Source: JBMZCV01 sp049613665 (GTDB taxonomy: Bacteria > Bacteroidota > Bacteroidia > Chitinophagales > UBA2359). From it: a DNA stretch of 24,185 nucleotides. The position numbers and the translations under genes are program-made. Positions within the stretch are counted from its first letter, which is position 1. Each line of letters opens with the position of its first letter. The stretch spans positions 1 to 24,185 of the forward strand of contig JBMZCV010000066.1 of NCBI GenBank assembly GCA_049613665.1, given 5' to 3'. Shown here piece by piece: positions 15,227 through 22,512 of the stretch. A model generated the notes under the pieces. That model had not been told where the DNA came from. It was given only the letters and a program-made list of their open reading frames with translations, and searched no databases.

Positions 15227-16222
15227 GTGGAGCGAAACAACAATTATAACAATCAGAACAATGGCGTATATTCAAAGGTAATTCGCACAGGAAAAAATCG
15301 TACTTATTTTTTTGATGTAAGACCAACACGAACAAACGGTTTTTATTTAACGATAACAGAAAGTAAAAAGCGTTTTGACAATCGTGGTTATGACCGACAC
15401 AAATTGCATTTGTATAAGGAAGATTTTAATCAATTTATCGAGGCTTTACAACATACGATAGACCATGTTAAAAGCGAATTGATGCCTGAATATGATTTTG
15501 ATGAGTATGCAAACAATGACCAGAGAGAAGAGTATGCTAAAGATTATGAAAATACATCAGAAAATAATGATGATTTTCAGGAACAAAAGCCTAATCAGGA
15601 AGAGCCGCAACGAGAGCATTATAACAACAATGACCGATACCGAAACAATAGGTATGACAACAGAGAGGATAGAAGAGGTGGTCGCAACGATTATTACTCA
15701 AATAATAATGACCGTTACCGAAGAAATAGATACGATAACAGAGAAGATAGAAGAGGTGGTCGCAACGATTATTACCCAAATAATGACCGTTATCGAAACA
15801 ATCGCTATCAAGATAATCGCAATCGCAATGACTATTATGGCAATAATCGAAATAATTATCGTGATGATTATTATGGCAATAACCGATACAACAACAACAA
15901 TAGAGATGATAGAAGATTTAATAATCAGCGAAATAAAGATGCCTATCAAGACGACCGCTACCAAAATGATAGGTATAAAGATAATAATGTAAATCGAGAG
16001 TCGTATCATAGCCGCCGAAATAGACAAGATAGATACGAAGAGGATAGAGAGAAAAAAGAGGAAGAAGATATTTATTCGGAAGATAGCTATCAAAATGATA
16101 GATACGAAGACAAAAATGTAAATCGTTCGAAGGAAAATAATAACTATCAAGAAGGCAAAGATTATCAGAAAAATGATAATGAAGAGCATGATGAGATAGA
16201 AGATGATTTGACATGGGACTAA
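15227..16222 (+). CDS. DUF3276 (Pur-alpha-like) nucleic-acid-binding protein with long disordered tail
   Basis: A 331-residue protein. Residues ~13-90 (VYSKVIRTGKNRTYFFDVRP, LTITESKKRFD, LHLYKEDFNQFIEAL) match DUF3276, the bacterial relative of the eukaryotic Pur-alpha single-strand DNA/RNA-binding fold. Family members in Bacteroidota are usually only ~100-130 residues. Here about 230 residues follow that are almost wholly Asn, Arg, Asp and Tyr with Arg-Gly-Gly elements (EDRRGGRNDYY). They include tandem units beginning DRYRNNRYDNREDRRGG (from residues 136 and 162), and the end is acidic (EEHDEIEDDLTWD). The tail resembles RGG/prion-like tails of RNA-binding proteins and should be intrinsically disordered. 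The start is GTG at 15227: a TAA lies seven codons upstream, and the next in-frame ATG lies beyond the whole conserved domain. It is a single-gene unit with a clear terminator. Confidence 0.87.
   Translation: MERNNNYNNQNNGVYSKVIRTGKNRTYFFDVRPTRTNGFYLTITESKKRFDNRGYDRHKLHLYKEDFNQFIEALQHTIDHVKSELMPEYDFDEYANNDQREEYAKDYENTSENNDDFQEQKPNQEEPQREHYNNNDRYRNNRYDNREDRRGGRNDYYSNNNDRYRRNRYDNREDRRGGRNDYYPNNDRYRNNRYQDNRNRNDYYGNNRNNYRDDYYGNNRYNNNNRDDRRFNNQRNKDAYQDDRYQNDRYKDNNVNRESYHSRRNRQDRYEEDREKKEEEDIYSEDSYQNDRYEDKNVNRSKENNNYQEGKDYQKNDNEEHDEIEDDLTWD
15632..15784 (+). repeat. Tandem in-frame repeats of 78 and 75 bases in the DUF3276 tail
   Basis: Unit 1 (15632-15709) and unit 2 (15710-15784) encode near-identical Arg/Asn/Tyr-rich segments that differ mainly by one Asn codon. 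A degenerate third unit starts at 15785. They include a matching RGG motif in each full unit. Confidence 0.8.
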
Positions 16223-16272
16223 AAAGCATTTTTGGTACTCTTTTGTTTTTTGCAAAAAATAACTAAAATCAT

Positions 16273-16320
16273 AAAGAGATATAAGCTTTGCTAATAAGTC
16301 TTATATCTCTTTTCTTTTGT
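16273..16320 (+). terminator. Intrinsic terminator of the DUF3276 gene
   Basis: AAAGAGATATAAG (16273-16285) pairs perfectly with CTTATATCTCTTT (16300-16312) around a 14-base loop, followed by TCTTTTGT. It lies about 50 bases after the stop codon. Confidence 0.75.
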
Positions 16321-16513
16321 TTTGCAATGTTTTGGTTTTTTTTAGAATAAAAGATTAATTTATTACTGAAAAAAAAGCAAAAAATGACCTATTTCAATTT
16401 TTTGTCGTCAAAAAACAAACTCAAATAGTTCCCTTTTTCTTTTGATGGTTCTGCGAAGCTATTGAAAAAGCACTTAACAATTATGTTTTCATAAACTCAA
16501 AAATAAAAAACTT

Positions 16514-18640
16514 TTGGAGTCAAGTCTAGTTTTTGAACAATATCCAAGCTGGTATATCGGCTTGTGTGTTTTATTGGGCATCGTATATGCCATTATTTTA
16601 TATTTTAAAGATACTACTTTTAAGGAAGCTACCAAAAATGAAAAAAGAGCCTTGTGGCCGCTTTCGTTTTTTCGAGCTTTGGTGGTAAGTGCTATCGCTT
16701 TTTTGCTACTTTCGCCTTTGTTGAAAACTCGTTTTATCGACATTGTGAAACCGTATATTATCATTGCTCAAGACAATAGCGAGTCGATAAAAAACGGTTT
16801 TGAAACAGTAGATTCTACAGCTTACAAACAACAATTGACGCAGCTCATCAATGGTTTGGAAGGCGATTATCGTGTGAAACTGTATAGCTTTGGCGATGGT
16901 TTGCAAGAGGAAAAAGCCGATTCTGCTTTTAATTTTGCCTACAATAAAAAGGTAACAAACATTTCGGAAAGCCTTGACGAAATTTACGATAAATACAATA
17001 ATCAGAATGTTGGTGCAATTGTAGTGGCGAGTGATGGTATTTTCAATCAAGGTAGCAATCCCTTGTATTCCAACACAAAGCTAGATGTGCCGATGTATGC
17101 CGTTGCTTTGGGCGATACGACAGCCAAACGTGATTTGATTGTCGATAAGGTATTGCACAATCGCATTGCTTATTTAGACGATAAATTTACGATTCGTGTC
17201 GATTTGTCGGCTCAAAATAGCAAAGGCAAAACAACGGTTTTGAACGTCTATAAAGGAAAAGGCACAGGAAATAGTGTGTTTAGCAAAACTATTCAGATAA
17301 AAGAGAATGACTTTATTTTTTCGCAAGAAGTGGTATTAGATGCCAAAAACGCAGGTATTCAGCAATATTCTGTGCGAGTGAAAGCCATTGATGACGAGGT
17401 GACAACGCAAAACAATAGGCAAGATATTTTTATTGATGTATTGGACAATCGCCAAAAAGTGTTGATACTTGCAGCGAGTCCGCATCCAGATGTAGCGGCT
17501 ATTCGCAAAGCTATCGAAACAAATAAAAACTATGAATTGACGGTTGATTATATCAGCAAATTTACGCAATCTGTCAAAGACTTTAATGTTGCGATTTTGC
17601 ACGGTTTGCCAGCCAAAAATAATAGTGCCGAAACGGTTATTAATCAACTCAAAGGCAGCAATATTCCAATGTTTTTTGTCGTGAGTGGGCAAACTGATGT
17701 TGCACAACTCAATAAGGTGCAAAGTTTGGTAAAAATAACAGGCACAGGCACGAGCAACAATGAAGCAAAAGCGGAGGTAATCACTCGATTTAATTTGTTT
17801 ACTTTCGAAAATGATATGTCGCAAAACTTGCCTAGCTTGCCGCCTATCACTACGCCTTTTGGAAAATATCAAACTTCGCCGACTGCTCAAACTTTATTGA
17901 AGCAAAAAATTGGTTCAGTACCTACGGATTATCCTTTGCTAGTGATGGAACAAGCGACAGGCGATAAAGCGGCTGTTTTTTGTGGCGAAGGCTTGTGGCG
18001 TTGGCGTTTTTATGACTATAAAGAAGACGAATCAGCCGATGTTGTCGATGAATTGTTGATGAAAACGGTGCAGTATTTGTCGGTTAAAAATGATAAGCGA
18101 AAGTTCAGAGTACACATTCCTAAGAATTTGTTTAACGAAAATGAACGCATCACTCTTGATGCCGAGCTTTATAACGATAGCTATCAGCTTGTCAATAATC
18201 CAGATGTGAGTCTCACGATTTATAATGACGGAGGCAAAGCTTTTCCTTTCGTTTTCAATAAAACAGCACAGGCTTATACTTTAGATGCTGGCTTTTTTCC
18301 TGTCGGAAATTATAGCTATAAAGCTAAAACGGCTTTTAATGGCAAAGAATATACAGCAAGTGGCAATTTCAGCATTGCACCTATTTTGCTAGAAAGCTTG
18401 CAAACGACCGCAAATCATCAATTGTTATACAATTTAACGACCAAAAACAATGGAAAAGTCGTTTATCCAGATAGTGTAAAAACGCTTGAAAGACATATTC
18501 GTACTTCCGAAAACATCAAACCAATATCATACAGCAGCTACCAAACAAAAGAGTTAATCAACTTACAATGGTTGTTTTTCTTGTTTTTGGCTTTGCTTTC
18601 TATCGAATGGTTTGTTCGTAAATTTATTGGTGGTTATTAG
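16514..18640 (+). CDS. Membrane-anchored VWA-domain protein
   Basis: A 708-residue protein. Two N-terminal membrane segments (about 13-31 and 52-70) precede a von Willebrand factor A-like domain. Its metal-ion-dependent adhesion site is complete: DNSES at 87-91 fits DxSxS, and Asp174 in VVASDGIFNQG is the later ligand. A long, probably periplasmic part follows, with a beta-rich, Ig-like region (DKFTIRVDLSAQNSKGKTTV), a glutamine-amidotransferase-like alpha-beta part (KVLILAASPHPDVAAIRKAI), and further beta-sandwich sequence. A single C-terminal membrane helix ends the protein (LQWLFFLFLALLSIEWFV). This layout is common in Bacteroidota conserved membrane proteins related to the Bat/aerotolerance group, but no bat or moxR neighbour is present. 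The start is TTG at 16514, with no upstream ATG before an in-frame stop at 16475. Function is unknown; it stands alone. Confidence 0.8.
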   Translation: MESSLVFEQYPSWYIGLCVLLGIVYAIILYFKDTTFKEATKNEKRALWPLSFFRALVVSAIAFLLLSPLLKTRFIDIVKPYIIIAQDNSESIKNGFETVDSTAYKQQLTQLINGLEGDYRVKLYSFGDGLQEEKADSAFNFAYNKKVTNISESLDEIYDKYNNQNVGAIVVASDGIFNQGSNPLYSNTKLDVPMYAVALGDTTAKRDLIVDKVLHNRIAYLDDKFTIRVDLSAQNSKGKTTVLNVYKGKGTGNSVFSKTIQIKENDFIFSQEVVLDAKNAGIQQYSVRVKAIDDEVTTQNNRQDIFIDVLDNRQKVLILAASPHPDVAAIRKAIETNKNYELTVDYISKFTQSVKDFNVAILHGLPAKNNSAETVINQLKGSNIPMFFVVSGQTDVAQLNKVQSLVKITGTGTSNNEAKAEVITRFNLFTFENDMSQNLPSLPPITTPFGKYQTSPTAQTLLKQKIGSVPTDYPLLVMEQATGDKAAVFCGEGLWRWRFYDYKEDESADVVDELLMKTVQYLSVKNDKRKFRVHIPKNLFNENERITLDAELYNDSYQLVNNPDVSLTIYNDGGKAFPFVFNKTAQAYTLDAGFFPVGNYSYKAKTAFNGKEYTASGNFSIAPILLESLQTTANHQLLYNLTTKNNGKVVYPDSVKTLERHIRTSENIKPISYSSYQTKELINLQWLFFLFLALLSIEWFVRKFIGGY

Positions 18641-18667
18641 AAAAAAAGTTTTTATTAAATATATATT

Positions 18668-18760
18668 AAACCTGACAGGTTTCTATGCAAAAAAAATAGA
18701 TACTACCTTATGAATTATTTTGCAACATTTTTTCTGAAAAAAGAAAAACCTGTCAGGTTT
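18668..18760. repeat. Inverted pair of AAACCTG(A/T)CAGGTTT palindromes
   Basis: AAACCTGACAGGTTT (18668-18682) and AAACCTGTCAGGTTT (18746-18760) are exact reverse complements, and each is itself a 7+1+7 palindrome. They are separated by 63 bases and lie 28 bases after the VWA gene's stop codon. They resemble REP-type repeats known in Bacteroidota genomes. They may form a large hairpin that stops transcription or protects the 3' end. Confidence 0.65.
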
Positions 18761-18791
18761 TCAAAGTAATATTTCTTCTAAGGAGTACTCT

Positions 18792-18799
18792 TACTTTTG
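18792..18799 (+). promoter_or_regulatory. Putative -7 element before the 18826 gene
   Basis: TACTTTTG matches TAnnTTTG exactly and sits 27 bases before the TTG start codon. No TTTG is found at standard spacing upstream. Confidence 0.3.
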
Positions 18800-18825
18800 A
18801 AAAACAAACTAATGCGATAGCCATT

Positions 18826-20073
18826 TTGCAACTCTTACTTTTCCTTTTATATACTTCAATATTGATGTTTGTGGTGCTGAAAATGCCTTTTTTCAGAAAT
18901 ACATCACTGAAACCAAGACTTCTGCTCGGCCTTTTCGCTTTAAAAATAGCAATGGCTACCGCTTACGGCTACATTCATTTTCATTATTTTTATGGTGGCG
19001 ATACTTGGGCTTTTTTGCAGAATAGTCGCTTGATTTACGAAAGCCTTTTCATCAATCCGCTCTATTATTTAGAACTCACTTTCCTGCCAAATGCTCGCAC
19101 TCCGCCCGATTATTTGTATGATATTATCTATCCGATAGCTGGCTGGAACGATGTGAGAACCTATACTATTTATCGCATCAATGCCATTTTGCACCTTATT
19201 TCTGGTGGTTATTATTATGTACACGCTGTTTTTTTTGCTTTCTTTTCTTATGTCGGTTCGATAGCTTTGTATCGTACTTTTGCCAACTATTTTCCAGAGC
19301 GTGGCAAACGTATGCTAATCGTTTTGTTTGCTGTTCCAACTATCGTTTTTTGGAGTTCAGGCATTCACAAAGAAGCCGTTACACTTTTTTGTTTAGGATT
19401 GATTTTTTATCATTTCCAGCAACTTTTATATAAAAACAAAATAAAAAAACGCATTGTTTTTTTGCTACCTTTGCTGTTTTTATTGAGTATTACACGGCCT
19501 CATGTGTGTATGATACTCATGCCTATGTTGCTGATTTGGGCGTGGACAGACGCAAAACCTAAGCATACTTTTTTGAAAATAATAGCAGTATATGTAGTTG
19601 GAATTACAGCGATTACATTGGTGAGTTACATTTCGCCAAAAGTCAATATTTTTGCTAAAATACACGATATGCGTTGGTATTTTGTGGTATATAATATTGG
19701 CAGCAGCGAAATTTGGGTGAAAACATTTGAGCCAAACCTTTTAGGAGCTATCAAAAATATACCTTCTGCCTTGCACAACATGACGACGTATCCACGACTT
19801 TGGGAAAGCAAAACCATTTTTCACTACTTTGCGTCAGCCGAGCTAATTGTTTTATGGCTGTTTTTTGTCTTAACACTTCGTTTTAATTCATGGAAAAGTC
19901 TCGAAAACAAACATTTTTTGTATGCTTGCCTATTTTTCGTTTTCTCATTTCTGATTTTTATGGGCTTAATTGTCGATAATATCGGTGCGATTGTGCGATA
20001 CAGAAGCGTTGTTTTGCCGTTTTTATTGGGCGTTTTAGTTATTGTCTTTGATGAAAAAAAGATTGGTTTTTAG
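18826..20073 (+). CDS. Polytopic membrane protein, GT-C/polymerase-like, unassigned
   Basis: A 415-residue protein with about ten hydrophobic segments over its whole length. Conserved-looking parts are the first-loop YGGDTWAFLQNSRLIYESL, FWSSGIHKEAVTLFCLGLIF in the middle, and NIGAIVRYRSVVLPFLLGVL near the end. The Gly-Gly-Asp in an early loop and the late Arg-Tyr-Arg before a Pro-containing helix resemble membrane glycosyltransferases and polysaccharide polymerases (GT-C or EpsG/Wzy-like). These are analogies, not a family assignment. It starts with TTG at 18826, 27 bases after a good -7 motif; a later ATG at 18865 would cut into the first helix. It follows the VWA gene by 185 bases across a palindrome pair. 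A role in surface glycan or lipid-linked sugar work is inferred, as for the GT39-like gene at 22513. Confidence 0.75.
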   Translation: MQLLLFLLYTSILMFVVLKMPFFRNTSLKPRLLLGLFALKIAMATAYGYIHFHYFYGGDTWAFLQNSRLIYESLFINPLYYLELTFLPNARTPPDYLYDIIYPIAGWNDVRTYTIYRINAILHLISGGYYYVHAVFFAFFSYVGSIALYRTFANYFPERGKRMLIVLFAVPTIVFWSSGIHKEAVTLFCLGLIFYHFQQLLYKNKIKKRIVFLLPLLFLLSITRPHVCMILMPMLLIWAWTDAKPKHTFLKIIAVYVVGITAITLVSYISPKVNIFAKIHDMRWYFVVYNIGSSEIWVKTFEPNLLGAIKNIPSALHNMTTYPRLWESKTIFHYFASAELIVLWLFFVLTLRFNSWKSLENKHFLYACLFFVFSFLIFMGLIVDNIGAIVRYRSVVLPFLLGVLVIVFDEKKIGF

Positions 20074-20114
20074 TTACACTTTCAATTTGTTGGATAATAT
20101 TTAAATTAAAAATT

Positions 20115-20606
20115 ATGCAGATTACTACAAAAAAAGCAAAAGAGATTAAGAAAAAACTTCCGTCGCTTCAAAGACTAATTGAAAGAGAAGATACAGATTA
20201 TCAAATACTTTTTGTGAGTATTTTTGACCATTGGCTAAAACCAGATGAAGTTGGGCTTATACATACAGAAGACGAAAACGAACTAAAAATAAGACGAAAA
20301 AAGCTGCAAGATTTTATAGTTGGTTTGTTTGAAATGACTCCGACTTATACATGGAAGTACAAAAGAAAGAATAGATTTTTCCTTTATTCTTTTACAACTT
20401 TAAATCAGGTGCTAAAGAATTGTAATATTCAATACCAACATGGAGAGTCTGGACGAGGATATGATATTATATTGCCTGAATTTGAAATTGTTTATAGCGA
20501 AGAATGGGATTGGACAAATATTATTTGGTTTAGAAATGAAAGAAGTGTCAAACCCTTAATTGAATTAGCTGAAAAATCAGGTCTTTATATTTTGCATAAA
20601 AGGTAA
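20115..20606 (+). CDS. Hypothetical protein
   Basis: A 163-residue soluble, charged protein not recognised as any family. The N-terminal half is helical and Lys/Glu-rich (KKAKEIKKKLPSLQRLIERE). The centre has aromatic basic segments (TYTWKYKRKNRFFLYSFTTL), and the C-terminal half has acidic and Trp-rich parts (EIVYSEEWDWTNIIWF), giving an alpha+beta look. No signal peptide, membrane helix or catalytic motif is seen. It has a good ATG start with no Shine-Dalgarno sequence. It lies 41 bases after the membrane protein gene and opens a run of small accessory-looking genes. An orphan immunity-like protein is one possibility, but nothing in the sequence proves it. Confidence 0.65.
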   Translation: MQITTKKAKEIKKKLPSLQRLIEREDTDYQILFVSIFDHWLKPDEVGLIHTEDENELKIRRKKLQDFIVGLFEMTPTYTWKYKRKNRFFLYSFTTLNQVLKNCNIQYQHGESGRGYDIILPEFEIVYSEEWDWTNIIWFRNERSVKPLIELAEKSGLYILHKR

Positions 20607-20766
20607 ATGATTGTTGTTCTAAAAAACATAAAACTTAATTTAAACTTGTTTTTTTGAATGAAATGTTTTATTATTAGATAGTTTATATTTAAATCATAAC
20701 ATGGAATTTTTAGAGCGAAATGTCTTGATATAGCCTAGTTGTGTGTCAGCAAGAAAAAAAATAAAA

Positions 20767-21174
20767 ATGCAAAAACAGTTATGGAGAAATAGATGGTTAA
20801 GTTGTTTGAACGAATTAACTTCAATTGAACTTCAAAAGACTTCATGGCTTGACAAATCGACTACAAACCCACATTGGTCATATGTAGAATTTATGTGTAG
20901 TTATTTTGATGACTTAGCAATTGATAATAACTATGAAGAGCAATTAAAAAATGGATATATTTCGAAGGAAGAATATTTAATAATTAAAGATTGGCACATC
21001 AAACTTGACAATTACAATGAACCAAATGGAGATTGCGATAATAGAGAAGCAATTCTAAAGGATAAAAAATGGTTGAGAATTGTAAATGAAGGATTTGAAA
21101 TACGAAAAAAAATGGAGAATTTTCTCAATAGTAAAGAAATAGAAATTTTAAATAAAAATTCAGAGTACAAATAG
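20767..21174 (+). CDS. Hypothetical protein
   Basis: A protein of about 135 residues from the ATG at 20767; an in-frame GTG at 20743 would add eight residues (MSARKKIK). Not recognised as a named family. It is soluble, acidic and helical, with aromatic-rich motifs (SWLDKSTTNPHWSYVEFMCSYFDDL, near residues 25-50, and YLIIKDWHIKLDNY). It ends in a charged helix. No signal peptide or membrane helix is seen. It is 12 bases before the DUF4386 gene and probably in one operon with it. Small acidic proteins of this kind often occur as immunity or accessory genes in Bacteroidota, but that is only context. Confidence 0.65.
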   Translation: MQKQLWRNRWLSCLNELTSIELQKTSWLDKSTTNPHWSYVEFMCSYFDDLAIDNNYEEQLKNGYISKEEYLIIKDWHIKLDNYNEPNGDCDNREAILKDKKWLRIVNEGFEIRKKMENFLNSKEIEILNKNSEYK

Positions 21175-21186
21175 AATTTAAAAAAA

Positions 21187-21852
21187 ATGAATCAAAAAAA
21201 AATCCGAATTGCGGGGCTATTGCTATTGATAATTTTTGTCATAGGTGTAATGAATTATCAATTTTTGAGAGGGCCAATAGTCTTCGATGATAATTATTTA
21301 TCATTAATAGCTAATAACAAATCTGAAATAGTATATTCTGTTCTTTTAAGTTTTTTGAGCGGAGTGTTGTCAATAGTAGTTGCATTAACTTTATTTGATT
21401 ACTTCAAAAAAGATAATTATGTTTTGGCATTAGGATATATAATTTTTACACTACTCAATTTCATTGGGATAGCAATGGAAAATTTTGCAGTTTTTTCTCT
21501 TTTAGAAGTAAGCCAAGAATATGTAAGTAAAGCTGATTTGAGCGAGAGTTCTTCCTTTATTTCGTTAGGAGCAACACTTTATGGTTTTCATAAATGGGCT
21601 CATTATTCATTTCTTCTGTTATCTTGCCTGCCAGTATTCGTGTTGTTTTGCAATTTATTTAAATTACAATTAGTTCCCAAATCGATTTCAGTTTTTGGAA
21701 TGATAGCAGCTACCTTAATGTTTATAAACATGATTTTGCTAATGACTGAAATTAAAATTCCTATTGATTTGATGATACCAATTGGATTGCTACAACTATT
21801 ATTTCCTTTTTGGCTGATGATTAAAGGATTTAATCTTAAAATCGAAAAATAA
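21187..21852 (+). CDS. DUF4386 family membrane protein
   Basis: A 221-residue protein with about six or seven membrane segments. The arrangement matches the DUF4386 family: a long first loop with LRGPIVFDDNYLSLIANNKSE, then the IGIAMENFAVFSLL segment, LYGFHKWAHYSFLLLSCLPVFVLF, and a closing helix ending in FPFWLMIKGFN. The molecular role of DUF4386 is not established. The ATG start is 12 bases after the preceding gene, and the next gene follows within about 100 bases, so the three likely share a transcript. Codon choice looks more AT-rich than in gyrA or the VWA gene, which may mean acquisition by transfer. Confidence 0.75.
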   Translation: MNQKKIRIAGLLLLIIFVIGVMNYQFLRGPIVFDDNYLSLIANNKSEIVYSVLLSFLSGVLSIVVALTLFDYFKKDNYVLALGYIIFTLLNFIGIAMENFAVFSLLEVSQEYVSKADLSESSSFISLGATLYGFHKWAHYSFLLLSCLPVFVLFCNLFKLQLVPKSISVFGMIAATLMFINMILLMTEIKIPIDLMIPIGLLQLLFPFWLMIKGFNLKIEK

Positions 21853-21952
21853 ATAAAATGAAAATGCTTTATTAATAGTATTCTTATTTGAGATGATGAT
21901 TTTATTTCAAGCCCAAAATGAGATGTCAAACAATAGAACACAAAAAACGAAA

Positions 21953-22396
21953 ATGAACGAAAAGACCATTAGAAAAATAGAATTGGATAAATTCGACAAT
22001 AGAATAGGGCTTGAAATAGGCTTGGCAATATTCAATTTAGCAAAAGAAAGAAAACAAAATATTGCTATACAAGTAGAAAGATTAAATCATGTGATTTTTT
22101 TATACGTTGATGATAACCTACCAGCAGATAAGCATAATTGGTTGAGAAGAAAAGCAAATGTGACAAAACACTTTGAAGAAAGTTCATTAAGCATAAAATA
22201 TGACCTTAAAAATGGAAATATGAGTTTAGTGAAAACTTTTGCTCTTGAAGAAAAAGAGTATTTAGCTAAAGGTGGTTCAATGCCACTTTTTGTAAAAAAT
22301 GCTGGAATGATTGGCCTTGTGACTGTTTCAGGACTTCACGATGAAGAAGATCATAAAATTATAATTGAGGCATTGAGAGGAAAATTCATTAAATAA
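21953..22396 (+). CDS. UPF0303/HbpS-like heme-binding-domain protein
   Basis: A protein of about 147 residues from the ATG at 21953; an in-frame ATG at 21893 would add 20 residues of unconserved sequence. The pattern fits the GlcG/HbpS fold in its UPF0303 version: an N-terminal helix (RIGLEIGLAIFNLAKERKQNIAIQVERLN), a basic centre (LRRKANVTKHFEESS), the Gly-Gly segment AKGGSMPLFVKNAGMIGLVTVSGL, and the closing DHKIIIEALRGKF helix. HbpS relatives bind heme, but for UPF0303 the ligand and role are uncertain. It is soluble and cytoplasmic, and the last gene of the small accessory run. Confidence 0.78.
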   Translation: MNEKTIRKIELDKFDNRIGLEIGLAIFNLAKERKQNIAIQVERLNHVIFLYVDDNLPADKHNWLRRKANVTKHFEESSLSIKYDLKNGNMSLVKTFALEEKEYLAKGGSMPLFVKNAGMIGLVTVSGLHDEEDHKIIIEALRGKFIK

Positions 22397-22512
22397 AATG
22401 TTACTATGTTTTTTGTTGTGATACTTAAAACACAAATGGCAGAAAATAATCAGTAACAAAACAAATACTTTTTTATACCTCCCCTAAAAAAATACCCTAA
22501 TTAAATCATATC

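Noticed and set aside
15698..16255. Minus-strand Ile-rich frame opposite the DUF3276 tail
   Set aside because: Produced by the Asn/Asp/Tyr-rich repeats on the plus strand; poly-Ile/Val composition without normal protein features.
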